From assembly GCF_900113835.1 (NCBI RefSeq), contig NZ_FOQV01000010.1, positions 124,001-188,000 on the forward strand: a stretch of DNA of 64,000 bases, read 5' to 3'. Under the pieces are notes generated by a model. That model was not told the origin of the DNA. It worked only from the letters and a program-made list of their open reading frames with translations, and made no database searches. Source of the stretch: Allobosea sp. OK403 (GTDB lineage Bacteria > Pseudomonadota > Alphaproteobacteria > Rhizobiales > Beijerinckiaceae). The position numbers were made by a program, and so were the translations under genes. This document shows, one piece after another, positions 52,496 through 61,178 of the stretch. Within the stretch, counting starts at the first letter, position 1. Each line of letters begins with the position of its first letter.

Positions 52496-55204
52496 TCATG
52501 CCGCCACCGTCTCCTGCGCCTGCGCGCCGATGCGCCGGATTTCCGGCAGGCAGGAGCCGCAATTCGTGCCGGCCTTGAGCTGCCGGCCGATATCCTCGGG
52601 CGTCATCGCGCCACCGCCAGCGAAGGCGGCGCGGATCGCATTGAGGCCGACGCCGAAACATGCGCAGACCGTGGGGCCGGGATCGGCCGCGCCATCGAGC
52701 CGGCGGCCGGCGAGCAGTGCGAGCCGGTTTTCCGGCGCGAAGCCGGCGTCGGCGAAGGCGAGCTTGACCGTGTCCCAGAGCGGGGCGCGCCTGGAGGGGC
52801 CGACGAAGAGTGCGGCGATCAGCCTGCCTTCACGCGTCACGGCGCAGCGATAGGCGCCACCCTGCCGGTCGATCATTTCGGTGAGACCGTCCTCACCGAA
52901 GGCTGAGCGCACCGCCTCCATCAGATCATCGACCGAGGCGTCGGTCGCAAACAACCGGCCCTGCCCGCCTTCGACCGCAACGCTCGCCCACCAGCATCCC
53001 GCCGGCAAAGCGAAGGCCTCACGCGACAGCACGAAGCCTTGCGATGCATAGCTCACGGCCGTGATCGACGAGGGCGTCGCCTTCAACTCGGGCTGGCCGG
53101 AATAGGGATCGCAGAAGGGCTGCACGGCCGCGCCGATACGCGCATCCGACGCCGTCTCGGCCGACCAGTGGATCGGCGCGAAGAGCGAGCCGGCCGGCAC
53201 GCCCTCGTCGTGCAGGACCTTGAGCACGACCGCGCCATGGGTGTTCGCGATGCGGGCAAAACCGCCCTCTTCCACGCCGAAACGGGCGGCATCGGCCGGA
53301 TTCACATGGACACTGGGCTCGCTGACATGGGCAGAGAGGCGCGGGCTCAGGCCGGTGCGCGTCATGCTATGCCAGTGGTCGCGGACGCGGCCCGTATTGA
53401 GCAGCAGCGGAAAAGCCTCGCTCGGCTCAGCCGCCAGCGCCGGCATGGCGAGCGGCTTCATCTGGGCGCGGCCATCGGGCGTGAAGAAGCCGCCATTGGC
53501 GAAGAGACGGGCCGTGCCCTGCGATTGACCGGCGGGCACAGGCCATTGCACGGGCCTGAGCGCATCATAGCTGCGCTTCGTCAGCCCGGCATGAGCGCCG
53601 ATGTCGAAATCGCGGGTGCCGTCATTCTCGAAGGCGGACAGCGCGGCATGCTCGGCATAGATTTCGGAGGCATCGGCGAAGCCGAAGCCGGCGGCGAAGC
53701 CCAGCCGCCTGGCGATCTCGCAGATGATCCACCAATCCGGCCTGACCTCGCCCGGCAAGGGCAGGAAGGCGCGCTGGCGCGAGATGCGCCGCTCGGAATT
53801 GGTGACCGTGCCGTCCTTCTCGCCCCAGGCCGCAGCCGGCAGGATGAAATGCGGCTTGGCGGCGAGCGTGTCGTTGGAGAGCACGTTCTCAGAGACGATG
53901 AAGAGGTCGAGCCCCTGCAGCGCCGCCATGACATGGTCGGCGCGCGGCAGGGAGACGGCCGGGTTGGTCGCCATGACCCAGAGCGCCTTGATGCGCTTGT
54001 CCGCCACCGCATCGAGCATGGCGACGGCCTTCAAGCCTTCATGCTGCGCCATGTTGGGCGCATTCCAGAAGCGGCGGACGCGGTCGATCTCGACGGCCGC
54101 GTAGCCCATATGGGCGGCGAGCATATTGGCGAGCCCGCCGACCTCGCGCCCGCCCATGGCGTTGGGCTGGCCGGTCAGCGAGAACGGCCCGCCGCCGGGG
54201 CGGCCGATGCGGCCGGTGGCGAGATGGCAATGCAGGATCGAGGCGACTTTGTCGGTGCCTTGCGCCGACTGGTTGACGCCCTGGCTCCAGGCCGTGACCA
54301 CGGCAGGCGTGCCCGCCCAGAGCGCGTAGAAGGCAGCGATATCGGCCGGGCTCAAGCCGGTGCGCGCGGAGACGGCGGCGATGTCGGGCGCGATGCCGCG
54401 CGCATTCTCCAACGCGGCCTCGAAACCGCTGGTGTGGCGCGCGAGATAGGTCGCGTCGGTCAGGCTGTGCTCGGCGAGATGAACGAGCAGCCCTGCGAAC
54501 AGGACGCTGTCGGAGCCCGGCTTGAGCTGCAGGACGAGGTCGCAATCCTCGGCGGTGGCCGTCACGCGCGGATCGATGACGACGACCTTGGCGCCGCGCT
54601 CGCTGCGGTTCTGCTGGATGCGACGGAACAGCACCGGATGGCACCAGGCGGTGTTCGAGCCGACCAGCACGATCAGATCGGCGCTGTCGAGGTCCTCGTA
54701 GTTGCCCGGCACGGTGTCGGAGCCGAAGACGCGCTTGTGGCCGGCGACCGTGGAGGACATGCACAGCCGCGAATTGGTGTCGACATGGGGCGAGCCGATG
54801 AAGCCCTTCATCAGCTTGTTGGCGACGTAATAATCCTCGGTGAGGAGCTGGCCGGAGAGATAGAAGGCGACGGCCTCAGGGCCCTCGCGCCGGATGAGCG
54901 AGCGGAAGCCCTCGGCAACCGCATCGAGCGCCAGCTCCCAGGTGACGCGGTCATAGCCGCCCGCCGCATTGCGCTTCAGCGGGTGCAGCACTCGGCTGCC
55001 CAGGCCAAGCGTCTCACCAAGCGCCGAGCCCTTCGAGCAGAGCCGGCCGAGATTGGCGGGGTGGGCAGGATCGCCTGCGATCACGGCTCCGCCCCTGCCA
55101 TCGCGCGTCGCCAGAACGCCGCAGCCAACCCCGCAATAAGGGCAGGTGGTGCGGATCGCCGGATCGGGAATGCCGGGGCCGAGCGAGGCGTCGTCGATGC
55201 GCAT
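52496..55204 (-). CDS. nasA: Assimilatory nitrate reductase, catalytic subunit
   Basis: A 902-residue molybdenum bis-MGD enzyme. The N-terminal 4Fe-4S motif is CPYCGVGC with Cys21, 24, 28 and 56. DTNSRLCMSS carries the likely cysteine Mo ligand. The molybdopterin dinucleotide-binding domain is near residues 600-720 (LLNTGRVRDHWHSMTRTG). The C-terminus has a BFD-like 2Fe-2S domain (CACFGVG and NCGSC: Cys847, 849, 882, 885), as in Klebsiella NasA. Cytoplasmic: no Tat signal. It reduces nitrate to nitrite, taking electrons probably from the FAD protein encoded just upstream (1-bp gap). Confidence 0.94.
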   Translation of the reverse strand: MRIDDASLGPGIPDPAIRTTCPYCGVGCGVLATRDGRGGAVIAGDPAHPANLGRLCSKGSALGETLGLGSRVLHPLKRNAAGGYDRVTWELALDAVAEGFRSLIRREGPEAVAFYLSGQLLTEDYYVANKLMKGFIGSPHVDTNSRLCMSSTVAGHKRVFGSDTVPGNYEDLDSADLIVLVGSNTAWCHPVLFRRIQQNRSERGAKVVVIDPRVTATAEDCDLVLQLKPGSDSVLFAGLLVHLAEHSLTDATYLARHTSGFEAALENARGIAPDIAAVSARTGLSPADIAAFYALWAGTPAVVTAWSQGVNQSAQGTDKVASILHCHLATGRIGRPGGGPFSLTGQPNAMGGREVGGLANMLAAHMGYAAVEIDRVRRFWNAPNMAQHEGLKAVAMLDAVADKRIKALWVMATNPAVSLPRADHVMAALQGLDLFIVSENVLSNDTLAAKPHFILPAAAWGEKDGTVTNSERRISRQRAFLPLPGEVRPDWWIICEIARRLGFAAGFGFADASEIYAEHAALSAFENDGTRDFDIGAHAGLTKRSYDALRPVQWPVPAGQSQGTARLFANGGFFTPDGRAQMKPLAMPALAAEPSEAFPLLLNTGRVRDHWHSMTRTGLSPRLSAHVSEPSVHVNPADAARFGVEEGGFARIANTHGAVVLKVLHDEGVPAGSLFAPIHWSAETASDARIGAAVQPFCDPYSGQPELKATPSSITAVSYASQGFVLSREAFALPAGCWWASVAVEGGQGRLFATDASVDDLMEAVRSAFGEDGLTEMIDRQGGAYRCAVTREGRLIAALFVGPSRRAPLWDTVKLAFADAGFAPENRLALLAGRRLDGAADPGPTVCACFGVGLNAIRAAFAGGGAMTPEDIGRQLKAGTNCGSCLPEIRRIGAQAQETVAA

Positions 55205-55205
55205 G

Positions 55206-56435
55206 TCAGGCGGCCTCCCTGATGCAGTAAGGCTCGCCGAAAGGCAGATCAGCGCGGATCGCCGAGATCTCCTGCCCTGAGCGGATCAGGCCGAGATAGA
55301 ACAGGGCGCCTTGCGTATCGCCGACGAGGACACAGCCCGCGAGCCTGCCCTCGCGCAGCACGAATTTGCGGTAGATGCCGGCGGTGGGATCGCGCAGCAC
55401 GAGGATCTCGGCGCCCTCGCCCGCCTCGAATTCGCCGGCAGAGAAGACGCCGACGCCGCTGACCTTGAGATTGGTCGCAAGCAGGGAGCCGGCATAAGCC
55501 GCCTCCACCCCTGCGGATTTTTGGCCCGCAAGCCGCATCGCCAGCACGCGCGCCTGCTCATAGGCCGGCTCGACGAGGCCATAGACCTGGCCGCGATGCT
55601 CGGCGCATTCACCAATCGCGAAGACATTGGCATCCTCGCTCGCCATCGCATCGTCGACGACGACGCCGCGATTGACGGCAAGCCCCGCCGCCTTGGCGAG
55701 ATCGATATTGGGCCGCACGCCGATGGCGATGACGACGAGATCGGCAGGGATGATCGTGCCGTCCTGAAGCTCGACGCCCTCGACCTTGTCCGTGCCGACA
55801 AAGCCCTTGGTCGCGCTATTCAACCGGACAGCGATGCCGCGCGCCGTGATCGCGGCCGCGAGCAGGCCCGCGCCCTCGGCATCGAGCTGGCGCTCCATCA
55901 ACCGGTCGACCAGATGCAGCAGCGTGACCTGCCCGCCGGCTTTTGAGAGTCCATAGGCGGCCTCGAGCCCGAGCAGGCCGCCGCCGATGACGACGATGCG
56001 CGCGCCGCGCTGCGCATAGGCCCGCATCATTCCGACATCGGCGGTGTCGCGGAAGGTCGCAACGCCCGGCAGATCGCCGCCCGGGAAAGGCGGCTTCAGA
56101 GGCTTGGAGCCGGTGGCGAGGACGAGCTTGCCGTAAGGCAGGGCCAGCCCGTCCTCCAGTGTGACCGTCCTGGCCGCACGGTCGATGCCGGCAACGGCGC
56201 GGCCATAGATCATCGAGACGCCGCGCGCCCGCCACCAGGCGGCGGGCTTCAGCTCGATATCGGGCTCGGCGATCTCGCCCGCCAACAAGGGCGAGAGCAG
56301 CACTCGGTTATAGGCAAGCCGGCCTTCCGCGCCGATCACCGCGATGGAATAGCGACCGAGCGCGCGCTGGCTGAGCTCGTCAACCAGCCGCGTTGCGGCC
56401 ATGCCCTTCCCCACGATGATCAGCGGCTCGGCCAT
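55206..56435 (-). CDS. NAD(P)H/FAD oxidoreductase, NasC/NirB-N-terminal-like electron donor
   Basis: A 409-residue pyridine nucleotide-disulfide-type oxidoreductase. LIIVGKGMAATRLVDEL and RIVVIGGGLLGLEAAYGLS are the FAD and NAD motifs, NVFAIGECAEH the second FAD motif. The protein matches the N-terminal part of NADH nitrite reductase NirB, but without its siroheme half. A free-standing protein of this kind hands electrons from NADH to NasA in Klebsiella (NasC), and the 1-bp gap to nasA supports that here. Confidence 0.88.
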   Translation of the reverse strand: MAEPLIIVGKGMAATRLVDELSQRALGRYSIAVIGAEGRLAYNRVLLSPLLAGEIAEPDIELKPAAWWRARGVSMIYGRAVAGIDRAARTVTLEDGLALPYGKLVLATGSKPLKPPFPGGDLPGVATFRDTADVGMMRAYAQRGARIVVIGGGLLGLEAAYGLSKAGGQVTLLHLVDRLMERQLDAEGAGLLAAAITARGIAVRLNSATKGFVGTDKVEGVELQDGTIIPADLVVIAIGVRPNIDLAKAAGLAVNRGVVVDDAMASEDANVFAIGECAEHRGQVYGLVEPAYEQARVLAMRLAGQKSAGVEAAYAGSLLATNLKVSGVGVFSAGEFEAGEGAEILVLRDPTAGIYRKFVLREGRLAGCVLVGDTQGALFYLGLIRSGQEISAIRADLPFGEPYCIREAA

Positions 56436-56450
56436 GCGGTCAGGCCCCCG

Positions 56451-56539
56451 CCGTCATTGCGAGCGCAGCGAAGCAATCCAGGAGGGCCTCGGGCTCAGTC
56501 CTCTGGATTGCTTCGTCGCTACGCTCCTCGCAATGACGG
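56451..56539. repeat. Palindromic element family D, copy 3 (89 bp)
   Basis: ccgtcattgcgagcgcagcg to tcctcgcaatgacgg, between nrtA and the FAD oxidoreductase gene, inside the nitrate operon. Confidence 0.85.
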
Positions 56540-56580
56540 GGAGCGCTAGTGCTGATCATGCTGCGGATCGCGGGCATCGT

Positions 56581-57900
56581 TCAGGCGATCCGCTTGATCT
56601 TGAGCGCCTTGAGATAGTCCAGCGGCGCGGCGGGATCGAACTTCACGCCGTCGAAGAAGGTCTCGACGCCGCGCGAATCCACTGTGGGAGCCCCCGCCAC
56701 GCCGAGCGTCTTGGCAGCCTCGCGCCAGAGGTCGGCCCTGTTGGTCTTGTCGACCAGGGCCTTGATGTCGATCGTCGGCTCGAACTTGCCCCAGCGGATG
56801 TTCTCAGTGACGAACCAGCTGTCATGGCTCTTGAAGGGATGGGAGACTTCGCCGCCCTCGCCCCAGAACTTCATGTAGAGATTGGTGCCCTTCACCTCGC
56901 GGCCATTGCCGTAATTGATGTCGCCCTGCAGGCGCTTGTTGATGTCGGTGACGGGGACGTTGAACCATTGCCGGCGGCCGACGATCTCGGCGAGTTCCTG
57001 GCGGTTCTCCATCTTGTCAGCCCAGATCTGTGCCTCCATCACCGCCATCAGGATGGCCTGCGTCGCCTTGGGATTGGCGTCGACGAAATCGGCGCGCATG
57101 CCGAGGATCTTCTCGGGATGCTTGAACCAGAGCTCGCCGGTGGTGAGCGCGGTGTAGCCGATGTTCTGGTTGACCAACTGCTCGTTCCAGGGCTCGCCGA
57201 CGCAGAAGCAGTCCATCGTGCCGACCTTCATGTTCGCCACCATCTGCGGCGGCGGCACGGTGATGACCTTGATGTCGCTGTCGGGGTCGATGCCGCCGGC
57301 GGCAAGCCAGTAGCGGATCCAGAGATCATGGGTGCCGCCCGGAAAGGTCATCGCGGCTGTGAGCTCCTTGCCGGCCGCCCTCTTGCGCTCGAAGGCCAGC
57401 TTCAGCGGCGAGGAATCCTTCTGGACGTTGAGGTCCTTGTATTCGTTCGAGACCGAGATCGCCTGACCGTCCTGGTTGAGGTTCAGCAGCGTGTACATCG
57501 GCAAAGGCTGGCCGTTCTGCATCACCTTGCCGGTGCTGTAGAGATGCGTCTTCGGGCGCAGGATGTGGCCGCCATCGATGCCGTTGTTCTTGAAGCCGAG
57601 CGCCATGTTGTCGCGCGTCGCGCCCCAGGAGGCCTGCTTGGCGATGTCCATGTCGGGCAGGCCGTATTTGGCGAAGAGGCCCTTCTCCTTGGCGAGAATG
57701 AGGGGTGCGGCGTCCGTCAAGGCGATGTAGCCGAGGCGCGTGCCCTTGAGCTCCGGTCCGGCGGATTGCGCGAAGGCGCCCGATGGCAGCGCGGTCCTGG
57801 CAGCGGCGAGCAAGGCGGCCGCGCCGGAGAGTTTTAGGAGCTGGCGGCGGCTGGCGGCGGCCTTCACCGGCTTCACCCTGGTCTCGACTGTCTCGGTCAT
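56581..57900 (-). CDS. nrtA: Nitrate ABC transporter substrate-binding protein
   Basis: A 439-residue receptor with a twin-arginine signal (ASRRQLLKLSGAAALLAAA, cleaved near AFA-Q). LRLGYIALTDAAPLILAKEKGLF-type opening, then GFKNNGIDGGHILRP, PPPQMVANMKVGTMDCFCVGEPW and GMRADFVDANPKATQAI fit NrtA/CmpA. Start ATG 57900. First gene after the NasT-controlled leader. Unusually, its permease and ATPase partners are encoded after the FAD protein and nasA, not next to it. Confidence 0.93.
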   Translation of the reverse strand: MTETVETRVKPVKAAASRRQLLKLSGAAALLAAARTALPSGAFAQSAGPELKGTRLGYIALTDAAPLILAKEKGLFAKYGLPDMDIAKQASWGATRDNMALGFKNNGIDGGHILRPKTHLYSTGKVMQNGQPLPMYTLLNLNQDGQAISVSNEYKDLNVQKDSSPLKLAFERKRAAGKELTAAMTFPGGTHDLWIRYWLAAGGIDPDSDIKVITVPPPQMVANMKVGTMDCFCVGEPWNEQLVNQNIGYTALTTGELWFKHPEKILGMRADFVDANPKATQAILMAVMEAQIWADKMENRQELAEIVGRRQWFNVPVTDINKRLQGDINYGNGREVKGTNLYMKFWGEGGEVSHPFKSHDSWFVTENIRWGKFEPTIDIKALVDKTNRADLWREAAKTLGVAGAPTVDSRGVETFFDGVKFDPAAPLDYLKALKIKRIA

Positions 57901-57960
57901 CGATCGCCTCTCTGCTGGACTGAAAGCTGGGGTCTGGGTCGAACTCGTCTGCGCCGCCAG

Positions 57961-58014
57961 AACGAAAAACGCCGCGCGAAAGCACCCGGGTGAGGCACGT
58001 TCGACAGCGGCGTT
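57961..58014 (-). terminator. Leader terminator of the nitrate operon
   Basis: On the minus strand AACGCCGC (58014-58007) pairs with GCGGCGTT (57975-57968), followed by TTTCGTT. It would stop transcription about 60 nt before nrtA. Its 5' arm overlaps hairpin P2, so the two cannot form together. Confidence 0.7.
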
Positions 58015-58019
58015 GCTGT
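58004..58019 (-). promoter_or_regulatory. ANTAR-type hairpin P2 in the nitrate leader RNA
   Basis: ACAGC-AACGCC-GCUGU: a 5-bp stem with a six-base loop that has A at position 1 and G at position 4, the pattern bound by ANTAR proteins such as NasT. The loop and 3' arm contain the terminator's 5' arm. Confidence 0.65.
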
Positions 58020-58041
58020 GCGTTTCGATCTGAAATTGGGC

Positions 58042-58059
58042 GCGGGCAGCCTTGGCCGC
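58042..58059 (-). promoter_or_regulatory. ANTAR-type hairpin P1 in the nitrate leader RNA
   Basis: GCGGCC-AAGGCU-GCCCGC: six-base loop with A1 and G4, stem of GCGG/CCGC plus a closing C-G pair, with one C-C mismatch. It lies close to the 5' end of the transcript and 22 nt before P2. Confidence 0.55.
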
Positions 58060-58073
58060 GTTACGCCGAGACA

Positions 58074-58089
58074 AACAAGGATCGTGCCA
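58074..58089 (-). promoter_or_regulatory. Sigma54 promoter of the nitrate operon
   Basis: TGGCACG-N4-TTGT on the minus strand matches the -24/-12 consensus TGGCACG-N4-TTGC except for the last base. Transcription should begin near 58063, just ahead of P1. The presence of nitrogen-assimilation genes makes an NtrC-activated promoter expected. Confidence 0.65.
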
Positions 58090-58220
58090 ACCGGCTCAGG
58101 TCAGGACAATTCTTAGAATTTCAACAACTTAGAGGTAACAGGCCTCTACCGGCAGCAGTCGCAGCGCCCGATATTGCGCCGCACAATTCAACCGCAGTCG
58201 CACAAAAAATGCGCAAACCC

Positions 58221-59273
58221 TCAGGGACGGCTGGTGCTGCCTGCAAAGAGAGCAGGCCGGAAGACGGCCCTGGCCTGCTCCGTCATCTCCGGGCTGCGGA
58301 TGATCTGGCCGGCCTGTTCCATGCCTGCGAGAATCCAGTCGGCATGCGCGGGATCGGGCCGCAGCGCCTCGCGGTCGAAGCGGATGAAGCGCTCGACCTT
58401 GCGGGGCGCCCGCCCCGCTCCCTGCAGCAATTCCCAATGCAGCACCGGCTCCAGGATATCGGCGGGCAGCGCGAGCCGATCAGGCTTCGACAGATGCATG
58501 GCGAGGCGGCCGAAGTTGGCGGGCTGGCAGGCCCAGTCGCTCGCCCGCAAGATCGCGGCATTGAGCTTCGAGACCGCAGCTGCGCGCCGTTCGGCATCGT
58601 CGGCGCGCCAGGCCAGCACCTTGTCGGGGCAGTCGCGGCGCAGATCGACGCTGCAATGGACCATGGCGCCGATGCCGGCGGCGACAGCGGCCGTGTTCCA
58701 GGGCGCGCCCGCGCAGAAGCCATCGACGCGCCCGCTGGTCAGCGCCTCAACCGTCTGCGGTGGCGGCACGACCTCGAAGCGAATGTCCTTGCCGAGGACG
58801 AGCCCGGCCTTGGCCAGCCACTCGCAGAGCAGATAGGTATGGCTGGAGAAGCCGAAGACGGCGGCGAGCGTCAATGGCGGCAGGCCCGAGGCCTTGCGGC
58901 GCGCCACCATGGCGGCGAGCGCCCGGGCGGAGATGGCGGGGTCGGCCATGTCGCCCTCGGCAAACCGCGCCAGCTCCTCATAGCGGCGCACCGAGAAGGT
59001 GATCGCCGCACCGTCGAGATTGAGCGCCAGCGGCACCGCCATCGGCGCCTTGACGCCGCCGACGCCCAATGTCGCGGCAATGGCGGCCGGCCCCAGCATA
59101 TGGGCGGCGTCGAACAACCTGACATTGAGCTTGTCGCGCAGGTTCGACCAGGAGACCTCGCGCACGAGCTCGAGATTGAGACCCTCGGCCTCGGCAAAAC
59201 CCTCGTCCTTCGCCAGGATGACGAGGGCGCAATCGACCAGCGGCATGAAACCGACGCGTAAGTGCAGGGTCAT
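58221..59273 (-). CDS. nasS: Nitrate/nitrite sensor NasS
   Basis: A 350-residue protein of the NrtA/CmpA fold without signal peptide (MTLHLRVGFMPLVDCALVILA), so cytoplasmic. FDAAHMLGPAAIAATLGVGG and PPPQTVEALTSGRVDGFCAGAPWNT parallel the NrtA receptor encoded downstream. In NasST systems NasS holds NasT without nitrate and lets it go when nitrate or nitrite binds. The start overlaps the nasT stop (ATGA). Confidence 0.92.
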   Translation of the reverse strand: MTLHLRVGFMPLVDCALVILAKDEGFAEAEGLNLELVREVSWSNLRDKLNVRLFDAAHMLGPAAIAATLGVGGVKAPMAVPLALNLDGAAITFSVRRYEELARFAEGDMADPAISARALAAMVARRKASGLPPLTLAAVFGFSSHTYLLCEWLAKAGLVLGKDIRFEVVPPPQTVEALTSGRVDGFCAGAPWNTAAVAAGIGAMVHCSVDLRRDCPDKVLAWRADDAERRAAAVSKLNAAILRASDWACQPANFGRLAMHLSKPDRLALPADILEPVLHWELLQGAGRAPRKVERFIRFDREALRPDPAHADWILAGMEQAGQIIRSPEMTEQARAVFRPALFAGSTSRP

Positions 59274-59854
59274 TTCAGCACCTCGGCGGCTGTGATGATG
59301 GAGCGCGCGATGTCGACGAGCTTGCGCTTCTCGTTCATTGCCGTGCGCCGCAGGAGCGCGTAGGCCTCTTCCTCGGGCAGGCCCTTCATACGCATGACGA
59401 TGGCCTTGGCGCGGTCGATCGTCTTGCGGTCCTCGAGCTGGGAACGAGCCTCGTCGAGTTCCTCGCGCAATTTGCGGAAGGCGTTGAAGCGGCTGATGCA
59501 GGTCTGCAGGATCGGCTGCATGCGCTCCTTCTTCAACCCGTCGACGATATAGGCGGAGACGCCGGCCTCAACCGCAGCCTCGATCGAGGCCGAATCCGAC
59601 TGATCGACGAACATGGTGATCGGCCGCCGGACATGCCGGCTGACCAGGAACATGTCGGCGAGCGCGTCGCGGCTGGGATCCTCGAGGTCGATGACGACCA
59701 CGTCAGGGTCGTGCAGTTCGATGGCCGCGACGAGCCCGTTGGTCGCGCCGATGCGGACGAGATCGGTGAAGCCAGCCTCGCGCAGGCCCTCATCGATGAT
59801 GGCTGCGCGCACCGGGTTGGCATCGACGATCAGGATTTTCAGATCTGGTCTCAT
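59270..59854 (-). CDS. nasT: ANTAR-domain antiterminator NasT
   Basis: A 194-residue protein: a receiver-like domain (LKILIVDANPVRAAIIDEGLREAG; VVVIDLEDPSRD) and a C-terminal ANTAR domain (KTIDRAKAIVMRMKGLPEEEAYALLRRTAM, then RKLVDIARSII). ANTAR domains bind paired hexaloop hairpins in leader RNA. Targets matching that pattern are at 58004-58059. Start ATG 59854; the frame to 59959 has no receiver character. Confidence 0.93.
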   Translation of the reverse strand: MRPDLKILIVDANPVRAAIIDEGLREAGFTDLVRIGATNGLVAAIELHDPDVVVIDLEDPSRDALADMFLVSRHVRRPITMFVDQSDSASIEAAVEAGVSAYIVDGLKKERMQPILQTCISRFNAFRKLREELDEARSQLEDRKTIDRAKAIVMRMKGLPEEEAYALLRRTAMNEKRKLVDIARSIITAAEVLK

Positions 59855-59984
59855 GGTCCGCAAGGAGGCGCCGGCATTGCACCCGCAAGTGTTCGCCACC
59901 CGCAAGTATCCGCCACCCAGAGGTGTTACGCCGGTGTCGACAGACTGGAAAGCCAGCAAGAGTCAGGCCAGCGGCCGCGATGCC

Positions 59985-60617
<633 letters not shown>

Positions 60618-60620
60618 CGA

Positions 60621-60672
60621 TCACAATCCTTCGAAGAGCAGAACCGCGTAGCCCGCGGCGATCGCGAGGCAA
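60621..60672 (-). pseudogene. Detached 3' end of the DUF3995 gene
   Basis: Sixteen codons (CLAIAAGYAVLLFEGL) and TGA. They continue the family sequence that breaks off at 60797, and the stop lies 3 bp before the ureG GTG. No longer joined to the rest of the gene. Confidence 0.75.
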
Positions 60673-60796
60673 GAGCCGGATGATTTCAGATGGGATCACC
60701 AAGTGATCTCATCTGAAATCTGAATCCGTCTCTCATCAAAAAGTTAGAGCAGGATCAATGCGAAAAACCGGTTCCCACTTTTTCGCATCCTGCTCT
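60673..60796 (-). repeat. Palindromic element family A, full copy 3 (124 bp), inserted in the DUF3995 gene
   Basis: On the minus strand it starts agagcaggatgcgaaaaa and ends ccggctc, matching the copies at 23821 and 26244. Sequence on both sides belongs to one gene. Confidence 0.9.
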
Positions 60797-61176
60797 AGAG
60801 GCGCGTAGCAACACCTGTCGAGCGTGGCGAAAGGTTCGAGCACATGCTTTCGCCGCCAGGCCGGGACATAGCCCGCGATGCCTCGTAGCAAGAACACGGC
60901 CATGATCGCCACGCCCGCGCCCAGGATCAGCAGGCGGGGCGCCACGCTCGCGAAAGCCCCGGCGAGCAGCAATGGCCAGAGCGCCGTGACCGCAATCGCG
61001 GCGGCAACAGTAATGGACAGGAGCGGCGGCGGCATGCGCTTCAGCCTCGCATCGCCGACGGCGGTGCTGACGAGACCCTGCTGGGTCGAGGACGGCCAGA
61101 GGCCGCCCAGCCCCCAATAGACATGCAAGCCTGCGATCGCGGCCAGAACGAGCGCCAGAGCCGTCGCAACCACCAT
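60736..61176 (-). CDS. DUF3995 membrane protein with a repeat-derived C-terminus
   Basis: A 146-residue protein with about four membrane helices. The opening VVATALALVLAAIAGLHVYWGLGG and the segment AGYVPAWRRKHVLEPFATLDRCCYAPL are DUF3995-like. After APL the frame enters a family A element and ends with EQDAKKWEPVF... and a stop at 60736. The genuine end (CLAIAAGYAVLLFEGL, stop at 60621) is still readable beyond the element. It lies between ureF and ureG, so it may aid nickel or urea handling, but the family has no proven role. Start ATG 61176, or GTG 61182 overlapping ureF. Confidence 0.8.
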   Translation of the reverse strand: MVVATALALVLAAIAGLHVYWGLGGLWPSSTQQGLVSTAVGDARLKRMPPPLLSITVAAAIAVTALWPLLLAGAFASVAPRLLILGAGVAIMAVFLLRGIAGYVPAWRRKHVLEPFATLDRCCYAPLEQDAKKWEPVFRIDPALTF

Positions 61177-61178
61177 GA

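Noticed and set aside
53039-55222. 727-codon plus-strand open frame
   Set aside because: Antisense to nasA, which has all its cofactor motifs; composition is typical of a shadow frame.
58174-58188. Near-palindrome attgcgccgcacaat as an NtrC site
   Set aside because: About 95 bp upstream of the sigma54 promoter, a reasonable place, but it does not match the NtrC consensus well enough to annotate.
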